Notes: generated by a model from the sequence alone, not told the origin. Shown: positions 34,895 through 44,928, numbered from the stretch's first letter. The stretch is DNA of 64,000 bases from Pseudochrobactrum asaccharolyticum (GCF_003314995.1 NZ_QNRH01000001.1:558001-622000); one strand, 5' to 3'. Made by a program: numbers and translations.

Positions 34895-36151
34895 TTACCA
34901 TTCCAGTTTCAGGCTTTGCATACCGTGGAAGTGATAGGTGTCGCCATAGAGCGGCGGCTCGGCAAAGCGGATATTTGGCAGGCGTTTGAACAATGTCGCC
35001 AGTGATACCTGCATTTCCAGACGTGCCAGCGGTGCACCGATACAGAAATGGATCCCGGCTCCGAAAGAAACATTCTTCTGATCCGGACGTTCCGGCCAGA
35101 AGCGATCCGGCTGCTCAAAAGCCAGATAATCGTGGTTGCCGGAACCCAGCAACAGGCCAAGCTGTTCACCGGCTTTGAGCGTTACGCCTTCGACAATTTC
35201 AGTCTCATTATAGGCATAGCGAGTGAACATATGCAGCGGAGCATCAAAGCGCAGGCTTTCCTCAACCGTAGCAGCGGTTGATTCCGGCGTTGCAAACAGG
35301 GTGCGATGATCCAGACCGCTTTGCAGAATGCTCTTAACCGCATTGCCGGTCTGGTTGACCGTTGCTTCATGTCCGGCATTGAGCAGCAGGATACAAGTGG
35401 TGATCAACTCATCTTCCGAGAGCTTGGCACCATTTTCTTCTGCGGCGAGCAACAGGCTTAGCAGATCATCACCCGGATTTTTACGGCGCTGGGCAGCGTA
35501 GTCACGCAAATAATCGGAAAACTCTTTGGCCGCCTGATTAGCACTGTCTTCCACTTCACGCGTCGCATTGTGCATATACATGTTGACCATGCGATGCGAC
35601 CAGTCGAGCAGTTGCGGGGCGTTGTCAGTCGGCACACCGAGCATTTCGGCAATCACCACTACCGGAATAGGGGTGGCGAAAGCAGGCATCAGGTCGACAT
35701 GACCTTGGTGTTCAAAACCGTCAATCAGCTCATTAGCGAGCTTTTCAATACGCGGGCGCAGGCGTTCAACCTGACGGGAGACGAAAGCACGGTTGACGAG
35801 GGTGCGCAGGCGGGTATGTACCGGCGGCTCGATCTCCAGCATGGAGTGACGCTCAACGCCGTCAAAATCTTTGAGATGTTCGCGATTGATTGCATTGGCG
35901 CGATAACCGCCTGGTTCTTCACGGCCAAAACGGCGGTCGCGGAATAGCTTGTTGATATCGTCGTAACCGGCAAAGCACCAGAAACCGTAATCTTCCCAGA
36001 AAAACACCCGCGCATTGTTATGCAGCCACGCATAGGCCGTATAGGGATTCTGCACAAATTCCGGCTGGTGCGGATCAATACGCACGTGGCGGGTCGCAGG
36101 ATCAAAATGGAGATAGTCAGGTTTTACAGGGGCGTTTGGTATGTGATTCAT
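34895..36151 (-). CDS. Cytochrome P450
   Basis: 418 residues, bacterial class I size. The heme-binding loop reads SFGAGIHFCIGAPLARLEM with the axial Cys; the K-helix ExxR is in EESLRFDAP, and the I-helix has LLLNAGHEATVNQTGN with the oxygen-activating acid/Thr pair. No membrane anchor. It needs ferredoxin and reductase partners, and none lies nearby. Substrate unknown. The gene is monocistronic and convergent with metY-cupin. Confidence 0.94.
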   Translation of the reverse strand: MNHIPNAPVKPDYLHFDPATRHVRIDPHQPEFVQNPYTAYAWLHNNARVFFWEDYGFWCFAGYDDINKLFRDRRFGREEPGGYRANAINREHLKDFDGVERHSMLEIEPPVHTRLRTLVNRAFVSRQVERLRPRIEKLANELIDGFEHQGHVDLMPAFATPIPVVVIAEMLGVPTDNAPQLLDWSHRMVNMYMHNATREVEDSANQAAKEFSDYLRDYAAQRRKNPGDDLLSLLLAAEENGAKLSEDELITTCILLLNAGHEATVNQTGNAVKSILQSGLDHRTLFATPESTAATVEESLRFDAPLHMFTRYAYNETEIVEGVTLKAGEQLGLLLGSGNHDYLAFEQPDRFWPERPDQKNVSFGAGIHFCIGAPLARLEMQVSLATLFKRLPNIRFAEPPLYGDTYHFHGMQSLKLEW

Positions 36152-36258
36152 CAGGCTTTCATCGCATTGCTATTCAGATTGAGTATGCGACTATAGAAGC
36201 AGATGAGGGAGATTTGGAGCGTGACAAAGCGCGCTTGCAGAGAATACAAATGAGACGG

Positions 36259-36441
36259 TTAATTGTTGGCGTCTGCTAATACTTTTCCAGCTTCATTCAA
36301 TGGCTCTTTAACTGAAGTGCTTATGGAAATAAGAAAAATCATAAGTATTAGGGCAATGAATCCAACGATCAGCCCGTATTCAATAGAGGTTGCGCCTGAT
36401 TGTGTTTTCAAGAAGATCTTCAATTTTAAAATGACCTTCAT
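36259..36441 (-). CDS. Flp-type pilin, copy A
   Basis: 60 residues. A short basic leader (MKVILKLKIFLKTQ) with the prepilin peptidase site before SGATSIEYGLIVGFIALILM, the Flp/TadG-type hydrophobic helix with the conserved Glu +5 region and the Tyr. The end is variable (STSVKEPLNEAGKVLADANN). Flp pilins form bundles in tight adherence. The start is set at 36441; a few more residues are possible. It is followed upstream by a second, divergent-in-sequence pilin. Confidence 0.85.
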   Translation of the reverse strand: MKVILKLKIFLKTQSGATSIEYGLIVGFIALILMIFLISISTSVKEPLNEAGKVLADANN

Positions 36442-36510
36442 TTCAATCGGAAACATTGCTTTATGTGAAGATCGTCTGGCTTGTAGCCAGACGATCTGTT
36501 TTTAGTATTA

Positions 36511-36687
36511 TTACTTGGTCGCGTTTTGAAGCTCAGTGGATACTGTACCAAACAATGCAGCCAAATCGGTACCCAATAATGTGAGAGCAGCAATAAGAGC
36601 CACAGCAACCAAAGCTGCGATCAGGCCGTATTCGATTGCTGTTGCGCCGTCTTCATTTTTACGGAAACGTTTGAAAATTGCTTTCAT
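36511..36687 (-). CDS. Flp-type pilin, copy B
   Basis: 58 residues, classic Flp: MKAIFKRFRKNEDGATAIEY is the leader, cleavage region (G-ATAIEYGLIA) and start of the helix LIAALVAVALIAALTLLGTD. It lies 69 bases upstream of copy A and is likely co-transcribed. The G/A cleavage site and the conserved E-Y pair are intact. No tad/cpa assembly genes (TadA ATPase, RcpA secretin, TadV) are in the window. Confidence 0.9.
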   Translation of the reverse strand: MKAIFKRFRKNEDGATAIEYGLIAALVAVALIAALTLLGTDLAALFGTVSTELQNATK

Positions 36688-37013
36688 TGCCTTAACTCCA
36701 GATAGTTCTTTATTTGTTATGGTCTTGATGACCTGTCACGACTTATAGCGCACAGATTGTTTTTCAAGACTTAAATTACATAGTAAATGAAAATTAAGTG
36801 TTGTTCTTGCTTAATAATTTGCTGCTATTTAGAAGGCTTTGCTCAATTACGTAAATTGATAACGCTGGATATTATATTGATTTCAACGCGTTAAAAAACT
36901 CCCTGAAATAAACAAACCCCTGAACCGGTTTGTCGGCTCAGGGGCTTGTTTATTTTTTATGTTCGCAAAAGAAGTATTTTCAGATGAATTTTCTTCTTTA
37001 TTTGAAGAATATA
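36688..37013. other. Pilin promoter region
   Basis: 326 bases with no supported gene; AT-rich around 36780-36870. It presumably holds the pilin promoter (reading left) and ends in the nrd terminator. Confidence 0.45.
36906..36958. terminator. Terminator of the nrdHIEF operon (bidirectional shape)
   Basis: AAACAAACCCCTGA (36910-36923) pairs with TCAGGGGCTTGTTT (36938-36951) around a 14-base loop, with T-runs on both strands. It lies about 60 bases beyond the nrdF stop in the minus direction. Confidence 0.85.
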
Positions 37014-38060
<1,047 letters not shown>

Positions 38061-40250
38061 TTACAGGGTGCAGGAAACGCAGCCTTCTACCTGTGTGCCT
38101 TCCAGAGCCATCTGGCGCAGGCGGATATAGTAGATCGTTTTGATTCCCTTGCGCCATGCATAAATCTGCGCCTTGTTGATATCGCGTGTTGTTGCGGTAT
38201 CACGGAAGAACAAGGTGAGGGACAGGCCCTGATCCACATGCTGCGTTGCCGCTGCATAGGTGTCGATGATCTTTTCAGCGCCGATTTCATAAGCATCCTG
38301 ATAATAATCGAGATTATCATTGTTCATGAACGGAGCAGGGTAATAAACGCGGCCGATCTTACCTTCCTTGCGAATCTCAATCTTGGATGCAATCGGATGG
38401 ATCGAAGAGGTCGAGTTATTGATGTAGGAAATCGAACCTGTCGGCGGAACAGCCTGAAGGTTACGGTTATACATACCATGCGCCATCACTGATTTGCGCA
38501 ATTCTTCCCAGTCTGCCTGTGTTGGAATCGCAACGCCTGCGGTTTCAAACAGTTCACGAACACGGGCAGTTTCCGGTTCCCAGACCTTGCTTGTATATTT
38601 GTCGAAGAATGTGCCGTCGGCATATTTCGAATCTTCAAAGCCGACAAAGCTTGATTTGCGATCCATCGCAATGCGGTTGGACGCTTTAATCGCGTGATAG
38701 GCCACGGTGTAGAAGTAGATATTGGTGAAATCCACGCCTTCTTCTGAGCCGTAGTAAATACGCTCGCGTGCCAGATAGCCGTGCAGGTTCATCTGACCAA
38801 GGCCAATCGCGTGTGATTCATCATTGCCGCGGGCAATTGATGGCACAGAAACGATCTTGCTCATATCCGACACAGCAGTCAGCGCACGGATCGACGTTTC
38901 AACAGTTTTGCCGAAATCCGGGCTATCCATGGTCATCGCAATATTGAGCGAGCCGAGGTTGCAGGAAATGTCCTTACCGATATGTTCGTAGTTCAGATCG
39001 TCCTTATAGACGCTGGCTTCGCTGACCTGCAGAATTTCCGAGCAGAGATTGCTCATGGTAATGCGGCCGGCAATCGGATTGGCAGCATTCACGGTATCTT
39101 CGAACATGATGTACGGATAGCCGGATTCAAACTGAATTTCCGCCAGTGTCTGGAAGAAAGCACGAGCCTTGATCTTCTGCTTGCGGATGCGGCCATCATC
39201 AACCATTTCACGGTATTTGTCTGTAACCGAGATTTCAGTGAAAGGTACACCGTAAACGCGTTCCACATCATATGGCGAGAACAGATACATATCCTCGTCA
39301 TTTCTTGCCAGCTCAAAGGTAATGTCGGGAATCACCACACCGAGCGACAGCGTTTTAATGCGGATTTTTTCATCGGCATTTTCGCGCTTGGTATCGAGGA
39401 AGCGCATAATATCCGGATGGTGGGCATTAAGATAAACCGCACCGGCACCCTGACGCGCACCCAGCTGGTTGGCATAGGAGAAGGCATCTTCGAGCAGCTT
39501 CATGATCGGAATAATACCGGAAGACTGATTCTCGATCATTTTGATCGGTGCGCCGTGCTCACGGATATTGGTGAGCGAGAAAGCAACACCACCGCCGCGC
39601 TTGGAAAGCTGCAGCGCGGAATTGATCGAGCGACCGATCGATTCCATATTGTCTTCCATACGCAGCAGGAAGCAGGAGACCAGCTCACCGCGCTGTTTTT
39701 TACCGGCATTGAGGAAGGTTGGTGTCGCTGGCTGGAAACGGCCGGACAGCACTTCTTCCATGATCGAGATCGCCAGAGCTTCGTCACCGTCGGCCAGAGC
39801 CAGCGCGACCATGCAGACGCGGTCTTCATAACGTTCCAGATAGCGCAGACCGTCAAATGTCTTCAGCGTATAGCTGGTGTAATATTTGAAAGCGCCGAGG
39901 AAGGTCGGGAAGCGGAATTTCTTTTTATAAGCGAGATTGAAGAGATTCTGCACGAACTCGAAAGAGTAGAGATCCAGAACTTCTTTTTCATAATAATTCT
40001 GGGTGACCAGATAATCGAGCTTCTCTTCCAGATTGTGGAAGAAAACCGTGTTCTGGTTCACATGCTGAAGGAAATACTGGCGAACGGCTTTACGATCCAT
40101 ATCAAACTGGATCTCACCATTCGGGCCGAACAGGTTCAGCATGGCATTCAGTGCATGATAATCCATCGCCGGAGTGTCCTTGTTAGAACTCCCGTTGTTT
40201 GAACTGCTTGTGTTGATTTTGTCTTTCCGTTCAAGCTCAAGAGTCGTCAC
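38061..40250 (-). CDS. nrdE: Ribonucleotide reductase class Ib, large subunit
   Basis: 729 residues. NrdE reduces ribonucleoside diphosphates to deoxy forms using the radical from NrdF and electrons from NrdH. It lacks the ATP-cone, as expected for class Ib. Visible elements are [20 protein letters not shown] (substrate-site Cys), [38 protein letters not shown] (active-site Asn-Cys-Glu), [20 protein letters not shown] and the C-terminal redox Cys pair GCVSCTL. The N-terminal ~30 residues (Ser/Asn-rich) are a non-conserved extension; ATG at 40250 is assumed. Confidence 0.97.
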   Translation of the reverse strand: MTTLELERKDKINTSSSNNGSSNKDTPAMDYHALNAMLNLFGPNGEIQFDMDRKAVRQYFLQHVNQNTVFFHNLEEKLDYLVTQNYYEKEVLDLYSFEFVQNLFNLAYKKKFRFPTFLGAFKYYTSYTLKTFDGLRYLERYEDRVCMVALALADGDEALAISIMEEVLSGRFQPATPTFLNAGKKQRGELVSCFLLRMEDNMESIGRSINSALQLSKRGGGVAFSLTNIREHGAPIKMIENQSSGIIPIMKLLEDAFSYANQLGARQGAGAVYLNAHHPDIMRFLDTKRENADEKIRIKTLSLGVVIPDITFELARNDEDMYLFSPYDVERVYGVPFTEISVTDKYREMVDDGRIRKQKIKARAFFQTLAEIQFESGYPYIMFEDTVNAANPIAGRITMSNLCSEILQVSEASVYKDDLNYEHIGKDISCNLGSLNIAMTMDSPDFGKTVETSIRALTAVSDMSKIVSVPSIARGNDESHAIGLGQMNLHGYLARERIYYGSEEGVDFTNIYFYTVAYHAIKASNRIAMDRKSSFVGFEDSKYADGTFFDKYTSKVWEPETARVRELFETAGVAIPTQADWEELRKSVMAHGMYNRNLQAVPPTGSISYINNSTSSIHPIASKIEIRKEGKIGRVYYPAPFMNNDNLDYYQDAYEIGAEKIIDTYAAATQHVDQGLSLTLFFRDTATTRDINKAQIYAWRKGIKTIYYIRLRQMALEGTQVEGCVSCTL

Positions 40251-40369
40251 AGTTTTTCCAATTCATCTCTCAGGGCGGGCAAATAAAGATACGGCTTTAT
40301 CCGCATACCAGTTCATGTTTCTGACCTTGCTTTTAAAGCGGCCAGCCATTCAATTGCTGCTGTTTATTG

Positions 40370-40408
40370 CCGGCGCATTTTTAATAGCCATCATTAAAAG
40401 TGCGCCGG
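40370..40408 (-). other. Long hairpin between nrdI and nrdE
   Basis: CCGGCGCA (40370-40377) pairs with TGCGCCGG (40401-40408), and inner TTTTAAT/ATTAAAA arms extend the stem to a 4-base loop with one mismatch on the way. It sits in the 176-base nrdI-nrdE gap and could be an RNA processing or pausing element. Confidence 0.55.
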
Positions 40409-40426
40409 TTTGTTCAAATAAGAGCG

Positions 40427-40843
40427 TCAGGCTGCTTCGGCATGCTGCCAAAAACGTTGCAAACCGTGACGCACCTTCATGACATCCTCATCTGTTCCCG
40501 CCAGTTCGTAGCGATACAGAAACGGTACCTGACATTTCTCAGAAATGACTGTCCCTGCAAGGCAATATGTGGCGCCGAAATTCCGGTTTCCGCCCGCGAT
40601 GACGCCGCGGATGAAAGAACGGTTGGAGCTGTCATTGAGGAAACGAATGACGGGTTTAGGCACCGCGCCGCGTCCGTCTCCTCCGGCATAGGTTGCCACA
40701 ACCAGAACAAATGGCTGGGTAACCTTCAGAATATCTTCCTTCATGCTGCACGGGATACGCAGGGCAGGCAGTCCGGTTTTGGTAACAAAGCGATGCGTAT
40801 TTTGCGTGCCGCTTGAAAAATAGACGAGCATGCTCATAGCCAC
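40427..40843 (-). CDS. nrdI: Class Ib RNR assembly flavodoxin NrdI
   Basis: 138 residues (a few fewer if ATG at 40837 or 40831 is used). It supplies the oxidant that activates the Mn2 form of NrdF. Flavodoxin-like FMN loops are visible: [40 protein letters not shown] and [19 protein letters not shown]. The nrdH gene lies 244 bases upstream and nrdE 176 bases downstream, both on the same strand. Confidence 0.95.
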   Translation of the reverse strand: MAMSMLVYFSSGTQNTHRFVTKTGLPALRIPCSMKEDILKVTQPFVLVVATYAGGDGRGAVPKPVIRFLNDSSNRSFIRGVIAGGNRNFGATYCLAGTVISEKCQVPFLYRYELAGTDEDVMKVRHGLQRFWQHAEAA

Positions 40844-41087
40844 TTCCTATGTCAAAGCTTCAGCGGGCAACTGAAGTCAAACAAAGACCCTCTTTATATA
40901 AGATCATCATTCAGGCTTTTCAGCCTGCCGGATACAGATCATATAGAGAAGAGGGCGTAAGATTTCTGGCATCTGCCTGAGGCGTTTTGGCTTCCACTTA
41001 TGGCTGCCCGTCATTACCAGAGGGACGACGGGCAGGGCAGTTCGCGGGAAGGCATTGGCTCCGCAGGCTGATTGTCAGCGCTGCTGA

Positions 41088-41309
41088 TTAAGACAGTGCG
41101 CTGATCATGTCCGGACGGAAACCGGCCCAATGGGTGTCACCGGCAACAACAACCGGAACCTGCATGTAACCAAGGCGCTTAACAGTGTCGAAGCCTTCTG
41201 TATCGGCAGAAATATCAATGATGTTGAAATCGATTCCCTGACGTTCCAGAGCGCGGTAGGTGGCGGTGCACTGAACACAGGCTGGCTTGCTGTAAACGGT
41301 AATGGACAT
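41088..41309 (-). CDS. nrdH: Glutaredoxin-like protein NrdH
   Basis: 73 residues from MSITVYSKP at 41309. NrdH is the thioredoxin-like electron donor to NrdE. Redox site PACVQCTA (CxxC in NrdH form), then DISADTEGFDTVKRLGYMQV, PVVVAGDTHWAGFRPDMISA; the WAGFRPD end is the NrdH hallmark. The long open frame upstream (to 41498) is arginine-rich and is leader. First gene of the operon, preceded by an unusual 1.5 kb non-coding region. Confidence 0.95.
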   Translation of the reverse strand: MSITVYSKPACVQCTATYRALERQGIDFNIIDISADTEGFDTVKRLGYMQVPVVVAGDTHWAGFRPDMISALS

Positions 41310-41405
41310 CGGATTCCTCGTTTCTTGACTGCCCTGATATTTTTCAGAGCTTTCTCTATGTTGTCTGTCTGTTGCTTGTTCCGCTGGGAACCGGCCGCAG
41401 GCAGT

Positions 41406-41604
41406 GTAGCGGGGGCTACGTTTCCCTTTGCAGGGCTTCAATGGCTGCACCGGATGGTGCTTTGTTTTGCATCTTGCGATGCGCGTATTCTTTTGCACCT
41501 CGCGGTGCTCTTAGCTTCTGCACCTTAGGGTGCGGTATTCTCTGTTCTCCGGAGCTTTTTGCCCTCAAAGAACGGTGCGCTTGTTTTTTTGCACCTAACG
41601 GTGC
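41406..41604. repeat. Array of seven miniature tetraloop hairpins
   Basis: Perfect small stems with 4-base loops: GTAGC-GGGG-GCTAC (41406-41419), CCCT-TTGC-AGGG (41424-41435), GCACC-GGAT-GGTGC (41447-41460), GCATC-TTGC-GATGC (41469-41482), GCACC-TCGC-GGTGC (41495-41508), GCACC-TTAG-GGTGC (41520-41533), GCACC-TAAC-GGTGC (41591-41604). Starts are 18-26 bases apart except for the last gap. Spacers are T-rich; GTATTCT occurs in two. Four units share the same stem with different loops, so the stem is what is kept. Confidence 0.75.
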
Positions 41605-42060
41605 GTTTGACGCTTCCCTGTATTCCCCGCCGCTGCGCCTCTGTTGAGGCTGTTACCGGCGATAAATCCGAGCACTGTGGTTTCGCCGCCTTTACGATCA
41701 GAAGGGCGGCGAAATTTACGGCGCGCTTTAATCGCGCCTTTCATGTGCCGCACAAACTGCGGTTAATCCGCAAAACGCATGCTGTACTTTAAAAACTGAT
41801 GATACGGACTGAAGAACGGTAGAGGCAGAAGAGGTGATCCGGATAACTTACGGGAAGCACCGGAGCCGGTTTTACGGATGGTCATATAAAGCCATCGGAC
41901 GCAGTTGTGCCCGGATGGCTGGTGTGGCTGACACGGATGCCTGCGGTGAGTTTTCTGCTGATACGGTATTCTGAAACACAGACTCTGCAGCCTGTTCGTA
42001 ACCTGATACCTGAAAAGCAGCTCTGACCTTGCGCACAACCTGATTCCTGTTGCCTTGTTA

Positions 42061-42109
42061 AAGTGTGATTTTTTGGTCTGTCTATATATAGACGCAACCC
42101 GTCACACTT
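42061..42109. repeat. Nested palindrome
   Basis: AAGTGTGA (42061-42068) pairs with TCACACTT (42102-42109), enclosing the perfect palindrome GTCTATATATAGAC (42080-42093). Possible double protein-binding site or RNA structure; function unknown. Confidence 0.5.
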
Positions 42110-42272
42110 CTTCCGTTTTCAACATGACCGGAGCGTATCGCATTTCATTTCTTCGTTGCGCCCGCTCTGGCTTCTTACATTCGCGGCATACACACAGAAA
42201 ACCGGTTGGCCCTGTGTATTATGCAATGCTCCGGAACTTAAATGACTGACATCAAATTCCGATTCTTGGCCG

Positions 42273-42295
42273 GAAGGGACAAATCCCTTCTTTTT
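42273..42295 (+). terminator. Orphan Rho-independent terminator, plus strand
   Basis: GAAGGGA-CAAA-TCCCTTC (42273-42290) followed by T5. No plus-strand gene lies upstream for kilobases, so it may end an unannotated small RNA starting somewhere in 42060-42240. Confidence 0.65.
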
Positions 42296-42418
42296 CGGCA
42301 AAGAACAGGCGTGACTGATCCGGATTACACTCGGTATTTCCGTATTCAACGCACCTGATAAAGTCGTTTTAAGCGCCGTTTCGAATCTGCGGTCGCAGAA
42401 TCGTGGGATCTGCTTAAG

Positions 42419-42467
42419 ACACTATATATGGTATATGTTATGAATTTTTCGTCAATACCTATGGTGT
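42419..42467 (-). promoter_or_regulatory. NrdR-like box pair with promoter, directed at nrdH
   Basis: Read on the minus strand: ACACCATAGGTATTGA (42467-42452; 11 of 16 to the NrdR consensus as I remember it) and ATACCATATATAGTGT (42434-42419; 14 of 16), 33 bases apart start to start, i.e. about three helical turns. A -35-like TTGACG overlaps the first and a weak -10 (TACCAT, 16-base spacer) overlaps the second. This fits repression of RNR genes by NrdR, but it lies 1.1 kb from nrdH. Confidence 0.5.
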
Positions 42468-42851
42468 CTCTGATTTATTTTTACCCGCTATACACAGGGC
42501 TGTATAAATATCCGGGAGAGAGGCCAAAAGGCAAAAAGCCGGCATGAGGGCAGGGTGCCGCCGGTGCATATGATTCTTATCCGCAATATATAAGAAATAA
42601 GCGCTTTTAGGGCTGAATCTTTGCAGTTCGCAGGCAGATTCTTTGCTTTACAAAAGCGGCAGAACAGTCTCGCGATTCTTTTTTTGAAATTTATTTGGCC
42701 ATGACAGACAAAATAATTTTATCGTCATGCGATAGCGGTTTGCGACCGATATCACCTAGTGTGAATCAATTTATGAGAAAATGCTGACATACCATAGATT
42801 TAGTATGCTCAGACTATATGTAGTAGGTGGTCTTAAAGAGGAGGGGATGAA

Positions 42852-42927
<76 letters not shown>

Positions 42928-43025
42928 GCTCGCTAAAAGCGGTATGTGCTAAATTTAAATCCGTCATGAATATGAGCACACATATCTACAACTTCGTTCA
43001 GCAAACTGATTTCTCAGAGAGTGAA

Positions 43026-43101
<76 letters not shown>

Positions 43102-43199
43102 GCTCGCTAAAAGCGGTTTGTGCTAAATTTAGATCAATCATCAATACAAGCACATATAATGATGACTTCATTCATTAAACTGATTTCTCAGAGAATGAA

Positions 43200-43275
<76 letters not shown>

Positions 43276-43686
43276 GCTCGCTTTGCAGCGGCTGTGAGGG
43301 TCATTTACGGAATTCTTTCACTAAGCGCAAGTGGAGGAATCAAAATAAAACAGAAATCCGCATTATTTTTTACGTATTCACATATCTGACATCCGAACGG
43401 CTGTGGATTTCGGATGATTCTTTGAATTCAGACGCTTAACGTGGGAGGGGCAGACATATTTTTATATGGTTTTGTGTATAAAAATCATGCTCTGAAAGTT
43501 ACCTATATATATAAAGTACACAACAGCACGGCTTCGCCATAATTATCTCTTTTTCGGTGAAAAACTTTTAAAACCTCGCTTGACAGTTCACAGGGAACCC
43601 ATTAGACAGCGCCCATACCGAACGGAAACGTCACGGTGCCTCAAGCGAACAGCTTGGGTCTTTCAGATCAAGTCTGAAAATACTGC
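43276..43686. other. Gap between divergent tRNA-Val and tRNA-Asp units
   Basis: 411 bases without a gene. It contains promoters for both tRNA units, a CTATATATATAAAG run near 43503, and two small hairpins in the tRNA-Asp leader (CAAGC/GCTTG 43641-43655, TTTCAGA/TCTGAAA 43657-43677). Confidence 0.5.
43580..43608 (+). promoter_or_regulatory. Sigma-70 type promoter for tRNA-Asp
   Basis: TTGACA (43580-43585), a 17-base spacer and TAGACA (43603-43608). About 70 bases of leader lie before tRNA-Asp copy 1. Confidence 0.7.
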
Positions 43687-43763
43687 GCGGGTGTAGCTCA
43701 GTTGGTTAGAGTGCCGGCCTGTCACGCCGGAGGTCGCGGGTTCGAGCCCCGTCACTCGCGCCA
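43687..43763 (+). tRNA. tRNA-Asp (anticodon GUC), copy 1
   Basis: 77 nt with encoded CCA (43761-43763). Acceptor GCGGGTG pairs with CACTCGC (one G:T wobble at the fourth pair), anticodon stem CCGGC/GCCGG with GTC in the loop, and T-arm GCGGG-TTCGAGC-CCCGT. Discriminator is G. Confidence 0.95.
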
Positions 43764-43804
43764 CTTTCTCTTCTTTAAAAATTTGAAATCAGAGAAAGTG
43801 GCGC
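43758..43804. other. Inverted repeat overlapping the 3' end of tRNA-Asp copy 1
   Basis: GCGCCACTTTCTCT (43758-43771) and AGAGAAAGTGGCGC (43791-43804) are perfect 14-bp arms. The left arm contains the CCA end and the last acceptor bases, so the precursor could fold in a competing way. Confidence 0.7.
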
Positions 43805-43962
43805 ACCTCGCCTGCTTTATCAATCTCCTTTTACGTCCAGATTTAACCTTTTGTTTTTAAATGAAATTTTTTTCATTTATTTGTGAATTTTATAAGAAAA
43901 CCCTTTGATTTTAAAAATGAATCAGGGTACATACAAAATCACTTCAGCACATGAAGTACTGC

Positions 43963-44039
43963 GCGGGTGTAGCTCAGTTGGTTAGAGTGCCGGCCTGTCA
44001 CGCCGGAGGTCGCGGGTTCGAGCCCCGTCACTCGCGCCA
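43963..44039 (+). tRNA. tRNA-Asp (anticodon GUC), copy 2
   Basis: 77 nt, identical to copy 1 and 276 bases downstream of it. The duplicate also includes the 3' flank. Confidence 0.95.
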
Positions 44040-44078
44040 CTTTCTCTTCTTTAAAATCAAAATCAGAGAAAGTGGCGC
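44034..44078. other. Inverted repeat overlapping the 3' end of tRNA-Asp copy 2
   Basis: Same 14-bp arms as after copy 1 (44034-44047 and 44065-44078) but with a shorter loop of 17 bases instead of 19. Stem conserved while the loop differs. Confidence 0.7.
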
Positions 44079-44928
44079 ACCCCGCCAACAATTTTCAAAT
44101 TATCTTTCTGTTTATTGGCGCAAGCTTGTGTCGTCTTATTTCGTGTCTGTTGGTGCATTAATGCTGACGTCACAAAGTCGGGCTGCGTTCTGCTGTATGT
44201 TTCATTTTAAATACGCGTGTTTGGTCTTTGTGAATCGCTGATTTGTCGTGCGGGGTATCCGTCACTGCCGGTCCGTATCAATGCGCATTATATCACTGTG
44301 CGAATCCTGTTGGATGCCTTGCGGTAGACGAGGGCGCTCTGTGCTGATTTGTGTTGCGCAGTTTGTGTTTCAGGTAGGCTTCTCTGTCGCCCTATATATA
44401 AAGAGAAGCGGTTTTCTTTTTGCACTGATTCATAAAGCTGGACGATCAGTCGTCTCTTGTGAGTTTATTGGCAGTGGTCAGTGTCTGCTCGCCCGGAAGC
44501 CGAAGGCAGATGCTGCGGGCTCACTTAAAAGTGAGGTGCGCCGGCACTGCAGGGTTGGTGGCTGGTGTGCGCTACGATGCCCTGATGCTGTTTTGATTCT
44601 TTTCAGATATAATTGATAGCTCACTGTGCCGGAGATTCAGTTCTCGGGCGGATTGTTTTTATGGGACGTCTCGGGTGGTCCGAGTTGTTAACAGGCTGGC
44701 TTTTATTAATCATATCCGTGTGAGCGCATAGGAGACATGTGCTATAAAGGCTTGCGCAATCGGGTCGACTGAGATAACCGTCCCCATACAAAGCACTGTA
44801 TTCGCACGGCACGCCATTTGAAGCTGTTTGGGCGAGATTGATAGTAAGGTGCAATGTGTCACATGGCTGTAGCCGTCAAATGGCTTATGTAGTGCACAAC
44901 TTTACATCTTGAAGCCGGAAATAGGGTA
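44040..44928. other. Region upstream of the nuo operon
   Basis: About 890 bases without a credible protein gene. The reading frames present have biased composition and no family features. It should contain the nuo promoter; I cannot point to a clean one. CCTATATATAAAGAG near 44390 repeats a motif seen near 43503. A possible small RNA cannot be judged. Confidence 0.45.

Larger units (their letters stand above)
41310..42851. other. 1.5 kb structured non-coding region upstream of nrdH
   Basis: No frame here has family support, ribosome site and sensible composition. It holds, from left to right: a miniature hairpin array (41406-41604), three larger inverted repeats (TTTCGCCGCC/GGCGGCGAAA 41681-41714, GGCGCG/CGCGCC 41720-41738, TGCGG/CCGCA 41758-41772), a nested palindrome (42061-42109), an orphan terminator (42273-42295) and a pair of NrdR-like boxes (42419-42467). 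Either the nrd leader is about 1.1 kb or small RNAs lie here. Confidence 0.6.

Noticed and set aside
38982-40202. 406-codon plus-strand frame opposite nrdE
   Set aside because: Composition is typical of an antisense shadow and nrdE is certain. The same applies to long minus frames opposite nuoD, nuoF and nuoG.
41380-41480. Cobalamin riboswitch for nrdHIEF on the minus strand
   Set aside because: AGGGAA followed by GCCCCCGCTACACTG recalls the B12 riboswitch core, but the conserved GCCACTG box and paired arms are absent, and the match is explained by two members of the hairpin array.
41406-41604. CRISPR array
   Set aside because: Units are too short (12-14 bases), repeats are not identical, spacers are 4-14 bases and T-rich, and there are no cas genes.
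43560-43690. 5S rRNA or the end of an rRNA operon before tRNA-Asp
   Set aside because: The phrase CCATACCGAACGGAAACGTC briefly recalls 5S rRNA, but neither the flanking helices nor the length fit, and no 16S/23S is present.
43951-44241. Open frame of 96 codons with AQLVRVPACHAGGRGFEPRH
   Set aside because: It is a translation of tRNA-Asp copy 2; a common false protein.
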